In this document: piece by piece, positions 27,854 through 38,259 of the stretch
How positions within the stretch are numbered: the first letter of the stretch is position 1
How the letters are laid out: each line of letters starts with the position of its first letter
Source of the DNA: Stutzerimonas zhaodongensis
GTDB taxonomy: Bacteria > Pseudomonadota > Gammaproteobacteria > Pseudomonadales > Pseudomonadaceae
NCBI RefSeq assembly: GCF_003696365.1
Contig: NZ_RFFM01000002.1
Coordinates: 1,116,001-1,180,000, forward strand
Direction of reading: 5' to 3'
DNA length: 64,000 bases
Program-made: the position numbers and the translations under genes
The notes under the pieces: model-generated
What the model saw: only the letters and a program-made list of their open reading frames with translations
What the model was told of the DNA's origin: nothing
The model's database searches: none

Positions 27854-29845
27854 ATGGCGGCCCTGGGATTACGTGGCAAATCGCTGTTGGCGTTATTGCT
27901 TACCTTTGTTCTTGCGATAGGTGTTGCGGCGCTGGTCGGGCGAGAAGCGCTCAAAGGTGTTCAGAGCCGTTTCGGCGACGCCTATGCGCGCAACGTCGTG
28001 CAGTTCAACCGCGAGCGGCTTTTCGCTCCGGTTACGCGCGAGCTGGCACTGGCGCAGCGCCTGGCCGAATCGCAGATCACACGAGGATGGCTGCGCGAAG
28101 AAGAGGATCCCGCGAAGCGTGCGCTGTTCTTCAGCGAGGCAGCCGGTTATCAGCGAGCGCTATCCGATCACTCCTACTTCGCCGCTTCGGCGGCCAGTGG
28201 CCGTTACTACTCGAACGGTGACGACCTGGTGCCGAGCGAGGCGCCGCGTTACGAGATGAGCCCGGATGCCAGTGAGGACGAATGGTTCTATATCACCCTC
28301 AGATCCGAGGCGCCCTACCACCTCAACGTTGATCGCTCAGCCGTCAGTCAGGACCTGAAGATCTGGTTCAACGTCGTCGTACGTGACGATGATCAGCCCC
28401 TCGGCGTTGTCGGCTCGGGAATCAGCCTGAATGCGTTCATCAATGATTTCATCAGGGATGACAAGGCAGGCGTCGAGTCGATGGTGCTCGACAGCTACGG
28501 CTCGATTCTGGTCCACCCCAACCAGAATCTGGTCACGCTCAACGCGGACACCCCCCAGGGCCGATCACTGTCAACCAATCTGCTGGGCCTGCTCGATGAC
28601 ATCGAGCAGGCCACGGCGCTGCGCCAGGCCATGGCATACAGTCGAGAGCACCCGGGCGACACCGCCACGCTGCAGGTAAGCATCGACAACGAACCAAGGT
28701 TGTTGGCGATGGCCTGGATTCCAGAGTTGGAATGGTTCGTCACCAGCGCTGTGGATCTGCGCACGGCACAGGTAGTCGAGATCAGGCCGCTGCTGCCGGC
28801 CATCGGTGCGATTCTACTGCTGTTTCTGCTGCTCATCGCCGGAGGCGCCTGGCTGGTCGACAGACGCGTGCTCCGCCCCCTGCGTCAGCTGCGCAAGAGC
28901 GCTCAAGCTATTGCTGCCGGGCAATTCGATACGCCGCTGCCGAAGATGCGGAACGATGAGATCGGTGAGCTCAGCGCTGCATTCGGCAGCATGGCGCAGA
29001 AGGTTCGCAGCCATACCGGCGAACTGGAAAGCCGCGTGCGCGAGCGGACCCGTGAACTTGAGCAGGTCAACCGGGACATGGCCGCCGCCCACAAGAAAAT
29101 CGACGATTCGATCGAATATGCCAGTCTGATTCAGCATTCGATCCTTCCCAAGCGTCAGCTGATGGCCGATCTCGACGAACGTCACGCAGTGCTCTGGCAT
29201 CCTCGGGACATCGTCGGCGGCGACTTCTATGTCTATCGCTCCGCTGAGCACGGCTGCCTGCTTGGTGTGGTCGACTGCGCCGGACACGGTGTTCCGGGTG
29301 CCCTGATGACCATGCTTGCCCATGCCACGATCGACCAGGCGATTGCCGACGCCGGGTTGCATGACCCTGCCGCGATTCTTGCCCGCACCGACGCCATCGT
29401 GCGCAAGATGCTGCGCGACGATGCAGTCGAACACGCGCTCGCCACCAACATGGACGTGGGTTTGGCCTACGTTGACTTCATTCGCAGGACCGTGACTTAT
29501 GCAGGCGCCAAGGTCGCGCTTTACTACAGCGACGGCGAACGCATAGACGAACTGCGCGCAGGGAGGCGAGCGATCGGAGACCGTCGACCTTGCGAATACC
29601 AGAATGCCGACATCCAGCTCGAGCCCGGACGTACCTTTTATCTCGCCACAGATGGGTTCCTTGACCAGGCAGGCGGTGAGCTAGGCTATGGCTTCGGTAA
29701 CAGTCGCTTCGCTGAGATGATCCTGCGTCATGCTCGTCTGCCCATGAATGAGCAGTGCGCCGCGTTCAAAGCCACTCTGGATGAATACCAGGGCGATTAC
29801 CCCCAGCGTGACGACATCACAATGCTGTGTTTCCGTTTCGATTGA
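27854..29845 (+). CDS. siaA: SiaA, membrane PP2C-type phosphatase
   Basis: Membrane sensor phosphatase that dephosphorylates SiaC in the SiaABCD pathway. ATG 27854 (MAALGLRGKSLLALLLTFVL, 663 residues) is preferred to the ATG at 27791. A membrane helix (about 10-30) is followed by a double-Cache periplasmic domain (about 40-300), a second helix (about 310-335), a HAMP segment (DRRVLRPLRQLRKSAQAIAA), a coiled linker, and a SpoIIE/PP2C domain (about 425-663) with GGDFYVY, DCAGHGVPGALMTM and DDITMLCF. It is the first of four closely linked genes whose order is that of P. aeruginosa siaABCD. Confidence 0.92.
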   Translation: MAALGLRGKSLLALLLTFVLAIGVAALVGREALKGVQSRFGDAYARNVVQFNRERLFAPVTRELALAQRLAESQITRGWLREEEDPAKRALFFSEAAGYQRALSDHSYFAASAASGRYYSNGDDLVPSEAPRYEMSPDASEDEWFYITLRSEAPYHLNVDRSAVSQDLKIWFNVVVRDDDQPLGVVGSGISLNAFINDFIRDDKAGVESMVLDSYGSILVHPNQNLVTLNADTPQGRSLSTNLLGLLDDIEQATALRQAMAYSREHPGDTATLQVSIDNEPRLLAMAWIPELEWFVTSAVDLRTAQVVEIRPLLPAIGAILLLFLLLIAGGAWLVDRRVLRPLRQLRKSAQAIAAGQFDTPLPKMRNDEIGELSAAFGSMAQKVRSHTGELESRVRERTRELEQVNRDMAAAHKKIDDSIEYASLIQHSILPKRQLMADLDERHAVLWHPRDIVGGDFYVYRSAEHGCLLGVVDCAGHGVPGALMTMLAHATIDQAIADAGLHDPAAILARTDAIVRKMLRDDAVEHALATNMDVGLAYVDFIRRTVTYAGAKVALYYSDGERIDELRAGRRAIGDRRPCEYQNADIQLEPGRTFYLATDGFLDQAGGELGYGFGNSRFAEMILRHARLPMNEQCAAFKATLDEYQGDYPQRDDITMLCFRFD

Positions 29846-29873
29846 GCGTCATCCACCGGAGCCGAGTTACCCC

Positions 29874-30419
29874 ATGGAAAGCCTTGACCTGTTCGCCATG
29901 CGCGAAAGCTACAATCGGCAGCAGATTATGCTGTGCTTCAACGGACCGATATCACGCAGCCTCATCGAGGAGATAGGCAACGCGCTGCGCAATTACCTGG
30001 CCGCCGATCACGCCAACCCGTCTTCCGCCATGGATGTCTTCGCCGTTTACATAGAGATGACGCAGAACATCCGCCACTACGCCAAGGTCCACAACTGGGC
30101 GGACCAGGAGGCTGGCGCCACGGTCGTGGTCGCGCGTAACGATGACGATGGTCGCTACGTAGTCTCAGCCGGCAACCTGATCGAGACGGCCGACGGCGAA
30201 GCGCTGCTGGCGACGATCAAGGATCTGGCCGGCCTGGACAAGACGCAGCTCAAGGCCAGGTACAAAGAACAATTGCGCAAACCCCGTAAAGACAACACTG
30301 TCAGCGGTGCCGGTCTAGGCCTTATCGATATCGCACGCAAATCCAGTGAACCATTGAAAGCATCGCTCCAAGCCGTTGCCGATGGCCGATCCTTCATCAG
30401 CCTGAGCGCGGTCATCTGA
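29874..30419 (+). CDS. siaB: SiaB, SiaC-directed protein kinase
   Basis: A 181-residue cytoplasmic kinase of the GHKL-like SiaB family that phosphorylates SiaC. The start at ATG 29874 (MESLDLFAMRESYNRQQIML) is set by similarity and by the 28-base gap to siaA; the longer open frame overlaps siaA. The N-box-like region VYIEMTQNIRHYAK (about 57-70) and the glycine-rich VSGAGLGLIDIARKS (about 143-157) are visible. It opposes SiaA in controlling SiaC phosphorylation. Confidence 0.9.
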   Translation: MESLDLFAMRESYNRQQIMLCFNGPISRSLIEEIGNALRNYLAADHANPSSAMDVFAVYIEMTQNIRHYAKVHNWADQEAGATVVVARNDDDGRYVVSAGNLIETADGEALLATIKDLAGLDKTQLKARYKEQLRKPRKDNTVSGAGLGLIDIARKSSEPLKASLQAVADGRSFISLSAVI

Positions 30420-30438
30420 CTTCAAGAGCCATAACCAC

Positions 30439-30816
30439 ATGAACGATTTCATCATCACCGGCAGCCAGTCATCGCCTGCCATACAGTCGGACTGGGAAAA
30501 CGGCGTGCTCGCCATGCAAGGCGACTCCTACCCGGAAAACTCGTACGAGTTGTTCCACCAGGTCATCGAGTGGATCGAGCGCTACCTCGCTGAAGCCGGC
30601 CGTCCGCTTCGACTCGAGCTGCACCTGCTGTATCTGAACACCAGTAGCATCAAGGCCGTCATGGATATCTTCGATCTGCTCGAGGCGGCGCATCAGGACG
30701 GCAAGTCGGTCGCGGTCAACTGGCACTACGATCGGCGCAATGAGCGTGTGGTAGAACTGGCCGAAGAATTCAAGGAAGACTGCACCTTTCCGTTCATGAT
30801 CCTCAGTGACGACTAG
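30439..30816 (+). CDS. siaC: SiaC, phospho-switch activator of diguanylate cyclase
   Basis: A 125-residue cytoplasmic protein that, in P. aeruginosa, activates SiaD when unphosphorylated. It begins MNDFIITGSQSSPAIQSDWE. The phospho-acceptor region HLLYLNTSSIKAVMDIFDLL places a Thr at residue 68, the same number as the known phosphorylated Thr of P. aeruginosa SiaC. It lies 19 bases after siaB and nine before siaD. No unusual feature. Confidence 0.92.
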   Translation: MNDFIITGSQSSPAIQSDWENGVLAMQGDSYPENSYELFHQVIEWIERYLAEAGRPLRLELHLLYLNTSSIKAVMDIFDLLEAAHQDGKSVAVNWHYDRRNERVVELAEEFKEDCTFPFMILSDD

Positions 30817-30825
30817 TAGGTCCTT

Positions 30826-31611
30826 ATGCGTGGGCAAAATCCGTTGGAAAGCCAGGTCGTGGAATCGTTGTCCGATCCGCACAACCAGGGCCACCCGTTG
30901 CATGAAACGCTGAGCCAGCTGTGGGAAGCACACCACAACCTGCTCAACCGCATCGAGCGAATTGCCCGTGTATCCGATGGCTATCAGAGCATCGTGCGTG
31001 AACGTGAGATGAGTCTTTCAGCCCGTTTCGACAAGCAGCTCCGACAGCTCGAGAAAGTGGCGAGGATTTCCGATCGCTACCAGACGATGATGCGCGATCT
31101 GAACATTGCCCTGCGGGAAGCCTCCACCCATGACGCCCTGACCGGTATCGCCAACCGCCGCCTGCTCACCGAACGGCTACGCGAGGAAAGCGAACGCGCC
31201 AAGCGTTACTCCAGGCCCCTATGCGTGGTCATGGTCGACATAGATCGATTCAAGGCCATCAATGACGAACACGGCCACGAGATCGGCGACAACGTGTTGA
31301 TGGAGGTCGTGCGCGTGATGGAGGCCGAGATCCGCGAGCATGACCTGGTCGGCCGGTGGGGTGGCGAGGAATTCCTTGTGCTCATGCCCGAGACCTCAAC
31401 CGACAGCGCAATTCTCGTGATGGAAAGATTACGTGAAGCGGTCGCCCGACTCCGTGTCAGGATCAACGACGAGTCGCTGTCCGTCACTGTAAGCCTGGGC
31501 TTGTCCGAGCTGCGTGCCGACGAAAACTACTCCAGCGCGATCAATCGCGCCGACGTGGCGCTGCTTCGCGCCAAGCGCAATGGGCGCAACCGCTACGAGC
31601 TGGCTGACTGA
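30826..31611 (+). CDS. siaD: SiaD, diguanylate cyclase
   Basis: A 261-residue GGDEF-domain enzyme making c-di-GMP, which drives aggregation and biofilm. The N-terminal third is helical and may form a coiled-coil stalk (repeats of ERIARVSDGYQSIV and EKVARISDRYQTMM at about 43-57 and 75-90). The active motif is GGEEF near residue 180, preceded by the inhibitory-site pattern REHD five residues before. No membrane segment is present. Start ATG 30826 follows AGG. It closes the siaABCD operon. Confidence 0.93.
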   Translation: MRGQNPLESQVVESLSDPHNQGHPLHETLSQLWEAHHNLLNRIERIARVSDGYQSIVREREMSLSARFDKQLRQLEKVARISDRYQTMMRDLNIALREASTHDALTGIANRRLLTERLREESERAKRYSRPLCVVMVDIDRFKAINDEHGHEIGDNVLMEVVRVMEAEIREHDLVGRWGGEEFLVLMPETSTDSAILVMERLREAVARLRVRINDESLSVTVSLGLSELRADENYSSAINRADVALLRAKRNGRNRYELAD

Positions 31612-31626
31612 CGTCACCCTCGGCCT

Positions 31627-32133
31627 TTAGCCGGTTGTATCCATACGCGATAGGCGTTGCACAAGCGTCTCGACGATCTGCTCAGGTGCTGGCGTGATAT
31701 CCACTCGAAGCGCCTCGTCGTCGGCAGGTATCTCCAGCGTCTGCATCTGGCTGCGCAACAGGCTGGGATCGAAAAAATGTCCGGCGCGCGTGGCAAGACG
31801 CGTCATCAGCAGCTCTTCCGAACCGTCCAGATAGACCCAGACCACTTCGTCATCGCCATCACTGAGAAGCTCCCGATAGCTTCGCTTGAGTGCGGAACAG
31901 GCGAATACCCAGTCGTTTCCCTGCTCGCGTTGAGCGACGATTGCTGCCCGCATGGCTTCAAGCCAGGGGCGGCGATCTTCGTCTTGCAAGGCGACGCCGC
32001 TGGCCATCTTCTGCCTGTTGCCTTCGCTATGGAACTCGTCAGCGTCGGAAAAGCCGCAGCCGAGGCGATCGGCCAGCATCTCGCCAATGGTGGTTTTTCC
32101 GCTTCCCGCAACACCCATGATAATGACGATCAC
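31627..32133 (-). CDS. gntK: Gluconokinase
   Basis: A 168-residue shikimate-kinase-like P-loop enzyme phosphorylating gluconate to 6-phosphogluconate. It starts at GTG 32133 (MIVIIMGVAGSGKTTIGEML), with AGGGG six bases upstream. GVAGSGKT (about 7-14) is the P-loop; DADEFHSEGNRQKMASG and ACSALKRSYRELL are gluconokinase signatures. It lies alone, convergent with siaD, not next to other gluconate genes in this window. Confidence 0.93.
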   Translation of the reverse strand: MIVIIMGVAGSGKTTIGEMLADRLGCGFSDADEFHSEGNRQKMASGVALQDEDRRPWLEAMRAAIVAQREQGNDWVFACSALKRSYRELLSDGDDEVVWVYLDGSEELLMTRLATRAGHFFDPSLLRSQMQTLEIPADDEALRVDITPAPEQIVETLVQRLSRMDTTG

Positions 32134-32306
32134 TTGAACCCCTACATTGCAGCGACATTCCGGATAGGCCGCATTCTGGACGAGCCACGGCCTTGCGCTT
32201 CCAGTCTTCGGTCTTGAGGCCGCAGCGAAGTTCCTTGGAACCGGCTGCCAGAAACGCTACATCTCGGCCAGGCAAGCCCCGACGCGTTACGCAATCTGGA
32301 AATGAA

Positions 32307-32343
32307 AACGGCGTCCCTTCGCCTTCGCGAGGGGGACGCCGTT
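32307..32343 (-). terminator. Terminator-like hairpin downstream of gbcA
   Basis: AACGGCGTCCC and GGGGACGCCGTT form a strong stem with a loop of about 14 bases, 21 bases after the gbcA stop on the minus strand. T residues follow on that strand (TTTTCATT). Confidence 0.7.
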
Positions 32344-32363
32344 CGGTGCTGAGGGTTGGTCTG

Positions 32364-33653
32364 TTATGTATTGATTTGCCGCAGATAAGGCGCGGCGGCA
32401 GAACCGAGGTTGTTCAACATGCGCTCGCTGTACCAATCGATGAAGTTGACCACGCCGAATTCATACGTCTTCGAATACGGCCCTGGCTGGTAAGCCGTGG
32501 AGTTGATTCCACGCTGGTTTTCCTCGGCGAGGCGGCGGTCCTGATCATTGGTGGCGTCCCATACCTGGCGCAGACGCGCCACATCGTAGTCCACGCCCTC
32601 TACGGCATCCTTGTGCACCAGCCACTTGGTGGTGACCATTGTCTCCTGAGCACTGATCGGCCAGACGGTAAAGACGATGACGTGATCGCCCATGCAGTGA
32701 TTCCAGGAGTGCGGCAGATGCAGGATACGCATCGAGCCTAGCTCGGGGTTCTTGATCCGTCCCATCAGCTTCTGGCAACCCTGCTTGCCATCCATGGTCA
32801 TCGACACGGTGCCCTTGAGCAGTGGCATACGCACGATGCGGTTGCGCAGCCCGAAGCTGGCATGGGCATAGGGAATCTGCTCGGCGTCCCACTTGGCAGC
32901 GGACTCGGCCACATGGTCCTTGAACGCCTGGCTGGCACGCGGATCGGTGACGTCATCCCATTCCAGCAGGGTATTGAGCAACTCCGGGTGTGAGCCGTTG
33001 CAGTGGTAGCACTCGCGATTGTTCTCGAGCACCAGTTTCCAGTTGGCCTTTTCCACCAGGGTGCTCTGTACCGCCACCTTGGTGTTCTCCATGTCGTAGG
33101 GTTCCATGTAGTGCGACAAGGTCGCCAGGAAGTCATCGATCGCAGGTGGGTTCTCAGCCAGTGATATGAAGATATAGCCGCCAGCCGTCTTGCACTGCAC
33201 CGGCTTGAGCCCGTACTGATTGAGGTCGAAGTCCGTGCCCATTTCGGTGCCGGCGAACAGCAGGCGACCGTCCAGCTCGTAAGTCCACTGGTGGTAAGGA
33301 CACACCAGTTTGGCGACCTTGCCCTTCTCACTCGTGCACAGCCGCGAACCACGATGACGGCATACGTTGTGGAAGGCATGCACAACGCCCTCCGCGCCGC
33401 GAACGACCAGAATCGGATTGCTACCGATCTGCAGCGTCATGAAGTTGCCCTTCGCTGGAATTTCGCAGGTCATGCCCGCAATCAGCCATTCCTTGTGAAA
33501 GATCTCCTGCATGTCGATCTGGAACAGCCGTTCATCGCTATAGAACGGTTGCGGGAGAGAAAAATTCGGCTCGCGCCCCTGCAGCATTTCGGCAGTGGCC
33601 TTACGCGCTGCTTCGAGCGGATCGCCCAGGCTCAGGTTGGAAGTGGCATCCAT
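32364..33653 (-). CDS. gbcA: Glycine betaine monooxygenase, Rieske oxygenase subunit
   Basis: Catalyses oxidative N-demethylation of glycine betaine to dimethylglycine and formaldehyde with GbcB as reductase. The 429 residues carry the Rieske [2Fe-2S] motif as CRHRG near residue 98 and CPYHQW near 118. The mononuclear iron site appears as ENNRECYHCNGSHPE near 208-222. GAGGAG precedes ATG 33653. The reductase gene gbcB is divergent across a 397-base control region. This is the entry step of the betaine pathway encoded in this half of the window. Confidence 0.95.
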   Translation of the reverse strand: MDATSNLSLGDPLEAARKATAEMLQGREPNFSLPQPFYSDERLFQIDMQEIFHKEWLIAGMTCEIPAKGNFMTLQIGSNPILVVRGAEGVVHAFHNVCRHRGSRLCTSEKGKVAKLVCPYHQWTYELDGRLLFAGTEMGTDFDLNQYGLKPVQCKTAGGYIFISLAENPPAIDDFLATLSHYMEPYDMENTKVAVQSTLVEKANWKLVLENNRECYHCNGSHPELLNTLLEWDDVTDPRASQAFKDHVAESAAKWDAEQIPYAHASFGLRNRIVRMPLLKGTVSMTMDGKQGCQKLMGRIKNPELGSMRILHLPHSWNHCMGDHVIVFTVWPISAQETMVTTKWLVHKDAVEGVDYDVARLRQVWDATNDQDRRLAEENQRGINSTAYQPGPYSKTYEFGVVNFIDWYSERMLNNLGSAAAPYLRQINT

Positions 33654-34050
33654 CGGTTGCTCCTCAAGCCGGCCGCGCCTTGCAGGCGTCTGTGGCTGGC
33701 GACATAAAGTGGCTATTCAGTAACTACGCAAGGCGGCGAGCCGGATTGCAGCCATGCCATCAAAAAGAAAGCGACTCCGGCGAGATCACCTTCCCTGCTC
33801 GGCTGCGACCGAGTGTGTCGCGGAGCAATGGTGAAACCTTATCCATGGGCGACAGGCACACATCCGTTTCCGACGCCCGAACGCCCGTGACATAGGGCTG
33901 GTCGCGATAAGCATGCCGATGTCGCGGGTAGGTAAGTGACCGAGTAGCGCGTTGCGCACAATTCTGCGCCAGAAGGGCCATGCGTCGTGGCAGTCGCAGC
34001 CCTGCAAAAGGGCCTTACAGGCCGTTGTAGCCAGCGCAATCGAGGTGAGC
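33654..34050. promoter_or_regulatory. Divergent gbcA/gbcB control region (397 bases)
   Basis: No gene is seen. It should hold the two divergent promoters. A long-spaced inverted repeat TGTCGC (33815-33820) / GCGACA (33848-33853) lies in the middle, and further copies of the hexamer occur at 33699-33704 and 33920-33925. These could be binding sites of GbdR, but the hexamer is common elsewhere in the window, so this is weak. Confidence 0.4.
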
Positions 34051-35151
34051 ATGTCCAGCAATTTCCTCAATCCGGTCAATACCCAGACATGGACCAACGG
34101 CCGCCATCTGGTGCGCTGTGTGAAGGTGATCCAGGAAACCTGGGACGTTCGCACCTTCTGCTTCATGTCCGATCAGCCGATCATGTTCTTCTTCAAGCCA
34201 GGCCAGTTCGTCACCCTGGAACTGGAGATCGATGGCCAGCAGGTGATGCGCTCGTACACCATCGCCAGCTCACCCTCGGTGCCCTACAGCTTCTCGGTGA
34301 CGATCAAGCGCATCCCCGGCGGCAAGGTATCCAACTGGCTGCACGACAACCTCACCGAGGGTGATCTGCTGCCGGTACACGGTCCCGTGGGCCTGTTCAA
34401 TGTCATTGATTATCCCAGCGACCGGGTGCTGTTCCTGTCAGGCGGCGTCGGCATAACACCGGTCATGTCGATGGCGCGCTGGTATTTCGATACCAACGCC
34501 AACGTGGATATGGTGTTCGTCCACAGCGCACGCTCCCCCAAGGACGTGATCTTTCATCGTGAGCTGGAGCACATGGCGTCGCGGGTCAGCAATTTCAGCC
34601 TGCACATCATCTGCGAAAAACATGGCATGGGTGAGGCGTGGGCCGGCTACCGAGGCTATCTCGACCAGCGCATGCTGGAGCTGATAGCGCCCGACTTTCT
34701 TGACCGCGAAATCTTCTGCTGTGGACCGACGCCTTACATGAATGCGGTCAAGCGGCTGTTGACCGCCAATGGCTTCGACATGCAGCGCTATCACGAGGAA
34801 TCCTTTGGCGCGACGCCGGCCGATGTGCGCATCGATGTTCAGGAACTGGCGGAGTTGGCGGCCGGGGAGCCTGACGTACCACTTGCCGACCTCAACCAGG
34901 TGGAGTTCACCGCAACCGGGAAAAGCATCCGCGTGGGCCCGCGCGACACCGTTCACTCGGCCGCCGCGCAGCTCGGCCTGCATATACCCAAGGCATGCGG
35001 CATGGGCATTTGCGGCACCTGCAAGGTAATGAAGACGTCGGGCGAAGTGATCATGGAGCACAACGGCGGCATCACCGATGAGGATGTGGCTGAAGGCTAT
35101 ATCCTGTCCTGCTGCAGCGTGCCGCAAGGCGACGTAGTCATCGATTACTGA
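34051..35151 (+). CDS. gbcB: Glycine betaine monooxygenase, ferredoxin reductase subunit
   Basis: Supplies electrons from NAD(P)H to GbcA. ATG 34051 (MSSNFLNPVNTQTWTNGRHL) follows GAGGTG and gives 366 residues. The FAD-binding site appears as MRSYTIASSP near residue 66, the NAD-binding region as LSGGVGITPVMSM near 129, and the ending CCGPTPYMNAV near 226. The C-terminal plant-type [2Fe-2S] ferredoxin domain (about 280-366) has cysteines in KACGMGICGTCKV and a final CC (SCCSVPQGDV). Domain order is typical for class IA-like oxygenase reductases. Confidence 0.95.
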   Translation: MSSNFLNPVNTQTWTNGRHLVRCVKVIQETWDVRTFCFMSDQPIMFFFKPGQFVTLELEIDGQQVMRSYTIASSPSVPYSFSVTIKRIPGGKVSNWLHDNLTEGDLLPVHGPVGLFNVIDYPSDRVLFLSGGVGITPVMSMARWYFDTNANVDMVFVHSARSPKDVIFHRELEHMASRVSNFSLHIICEKHGMGEAWAGYRGYLDQRMLELIAPDFLDREIFCCGPTPYMNAVKRLLTANGFDMQRYHEESFGATPADVRIDVQELAELAAGEPDVPLADLNQVEFTATGKSIRVGPRDTVHSAAAQLGLHIPKACGMGICGTCKVMKTSGEVIMEHNGGITDEDVAEGYILSCCSVPQGDVVIDY

Positions 35152-35588
35152 GCCTTCCTGCCGGGCGCGATGACCGCGCTCGGCCGCTGTCTGTCCGTTA
35201 TCTGCACGCCTGCCTGAACCCGCCAGGCGCTTCTCGCGCGCTCTTCAAGAGTACGCCCTTCCCCTCCAGTTCCCACCCACGCCAACGCACCCGGCGCAAG
35301 TTGCTGTAATTGAACCTCACGCTCGGGGATCGGACCGCAGTGCGCGCCTTTCTTCCCCTTTCTTTCAACTGCACCGAACAGCTTCAACGGCGCTTGGTGC
35401 CTGCCTTTGCGGCAAAAGCTGGCAAGCGACAGTGCGAATTCCGATAACGACGGAGGCATGTCGCAAACGAACTCTCACAAGACGCAGGCAGGCATCTTCC
35501 CGGCAAGGCCCAGCCCTACCATCGCATCCAGACAGACCAAGGCCTTCACCGAGGCGAATGGCGCCGCTGCGCCTTTAGGAGATCCGCG
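35152..35588. promoter_or_regulatory. Leader region before glyA1 (437 bases)
   Basis: No convincing gene. It separates gbcB from the glyA1-sox operon and should hold that operon's promoter. A short frame from ATG 35458 has a GGAGG-like site but spaced too closely, and it overlaps glyA1 in another frame, so it is not called. No riboswitch structure was recognised. Confidence 0.4.
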
Positions 35589-36842
<1,254 letters not shown>

Positions 36843-36848
36843 TTCGCA

Positions 36849-36876
36849 GGGTGGAAGGCGCAGGTTCCTTCCACCC
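36849..36876 (+). other. Perfect 10-bp hairpin between glyA1 and soxB
   Basis: GGGTGGAAGG (36849-36858) and CCTTCCACCC (36867-36876) pair perfectly with an eight-base loop. There is no T tract, so it more likely marks an RNA processing or stabilising structure within the operon than a terminator. Confidence 0.5.
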
Positions 36877-36952
36877 CCAGTTGGTGGATCGCTGATCTCC
36901 GCTACGAGTCGCATCACCGCTTCGAGGCGGTCGTTCTTCAGGAGCATTCGAC

Positions 36953-38203
36953 ATGCAACGTTATTCCGGCTTCGGCCTGCTCAAGCACTCATTCAGCCAT
37001 CACGAAAACTGGCAGCGCATGTGGCGCAATCCCAAGCCCAAGCCGGTATACGACGTAGTCATCGTCGGCGGCGGTGGCCATGGCCTGGCTACGGCTTATT
37101 ACCTTGCGAAAGTGTTCGGCGTTAAGAATGTCGCGGTGATCGAGAAGGGTTGGCTGGGCGGTGGTAATACCGCACGCAATACCACCATTGTGCGTTCCAA
37201 CTATCTGTGGGACGAATCGGCGCGGCTCTACGAGCACGCGATGAAGCTTTGGGAAGGCCTGTCTCAGGACATCAACTACAACGTGATGTTTTCCCAGCGC
37301 GGCGTGTTCAACCTTGGCCACACCCTGCAGGACATGCGCGACATCGAGCGCCGCGTCAGCGCCAACCGCCTCAACGGTATCGACGGTGAAGTGGTAGATG
37401 CCCGGCAGGTGGCCGAGATGATCCCCTACCTGGACTGCTCGAAGAACACCCGCTACCCGATTCTCGGCGCGTCTCTACAGCGCCGCGGTGGTGTTGCCCG
37501 TCACGATGCGGTTGCCTGGGGCTATGCCCGCGCCGCCGACGCCCTGGGCGTCGATCTGATCCAGCAAACCGAAGTGATCGGCTTCCGCAAGGAAAACGGC
37601 GTGTGCATCGGCGTTGAAACCAACAAAGGCTTCATCGGCGGCAAGCGCGTCGGTGTGGTCACTGCCGGTAACTCCGGACACATGGCCAAGCTGGCTGGTT
37701 TCCGCCTGCCGCTCGAGTCCCATCCGCTGCAGGCTCTGGTGTCCGAGCCGATCAAGCCGATTATCGACACCGTGATCATGTCCAACGCCGTGCACGGGTA
37801 CATCAGCCAGTCGGACAAGGGCGACCTGGTCATCGGCGCCGGTATCGACAGCTATGTCGGTTACGGCCAGCGTGGCTCCTACCCCACCATCGAACACACG
37901 CTGCAAGCCATCGTCGAGATGTTCCCGATCCTCTCGCGGGTGCGCATGAATCGCCAGTGGGGCGGCATCGTCGATACCACCCCGGACGCCTGCCCGATCA
38001 TCGCCAAGACCCCGGTGCCAAACCTGTTCTTCAACTGCGGTTGGGGCACGGGTGGCTTCAAGGCCACGCCGGGCTCGGGTCACGTGTTCGCCGCCAGCCT
38101 GGCCAAGGGCGAGATGCACCCGCTGGCCAAGGCGTTTTCGATCGAACGGTTCCACAACGGCGCCTTGATCGACGAACACGGCGCGGCTGGGGTCGCACAC
38201 TGA
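36953..38203 (+). CDS. soxB: Sarcosine oxidase beta subunit
   Basis: FAD/FMN-containing subunit of heterotetrameric sarcosine oxidase, which demethylates sarcosine to glycine. The 416 residues carry an N-terminal Rossmann motif VIVGGGGHGLATAYYLAK (about 35-53). An RRGGVARHDAVAWGYARA segment (about 177-194) holds the His that carries covalent FMN in this family. GCGWGTGGFKATPGSG (about 362-377) is the C-terminal FAD site. ATG 36953 has AGGAG upstream. It is followed by soxD. Confidence 0.96.
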   Translation: MQRYSGFGLLKHSFSHHENWQRMWRNPKPKPVYDVVIVGGGGHGLATAYYLAKVFGVKNVAVIEKGWLGGGNTARNTTIVRSNYLWDESARLYEHAMKLWEGLSQDINYNVMFSQRGVFNLGHTLQDMRDIERRVSANRLNGIDGEVVDARQVAEMIPYLDCSKNTRYPILGASLQRRGGVARHDAVAWGYARAADALGVDLIQQTEVIGFRKENGVCIGVETNKGFIGGKRVGVVTAGNSGHMAKLAGFRLPLESHPLQALVSEPIKPIIDTVIMSNAVHGYISQSDKGDLVIGAGIDSYVGYGQRGSYPTIEHTLQAIVEMFPILSRVRMNRQWGGIVDTTPDACPIIAKTPVPNLFFNCGWGTGGFKATPGSGHVFAASLAKGEMHPLAKAFSIERFHNGALIDEHGAAGVAH

Positions 38204-38212
38204 TTTAGTGCC

Positions 38213-38233
38213 CCCTCCGCCGACGGCGGGGGG
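38213..38233 (+). other. GC-rich hairpin between soxB and soxD
   Basis: CCCTCCGCC (38213-38221) pairs with GGCGGGGGG (38225-38233) around loop GAC, with one G-T wobble. It sits just before the soxD ribosome site CTGGAGG and could affect differential expression inside the operon. Confidence 0.45.
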
Positions 38234-38259
38234 AGGAAGGTTTTCTGGAGGTACCGACC

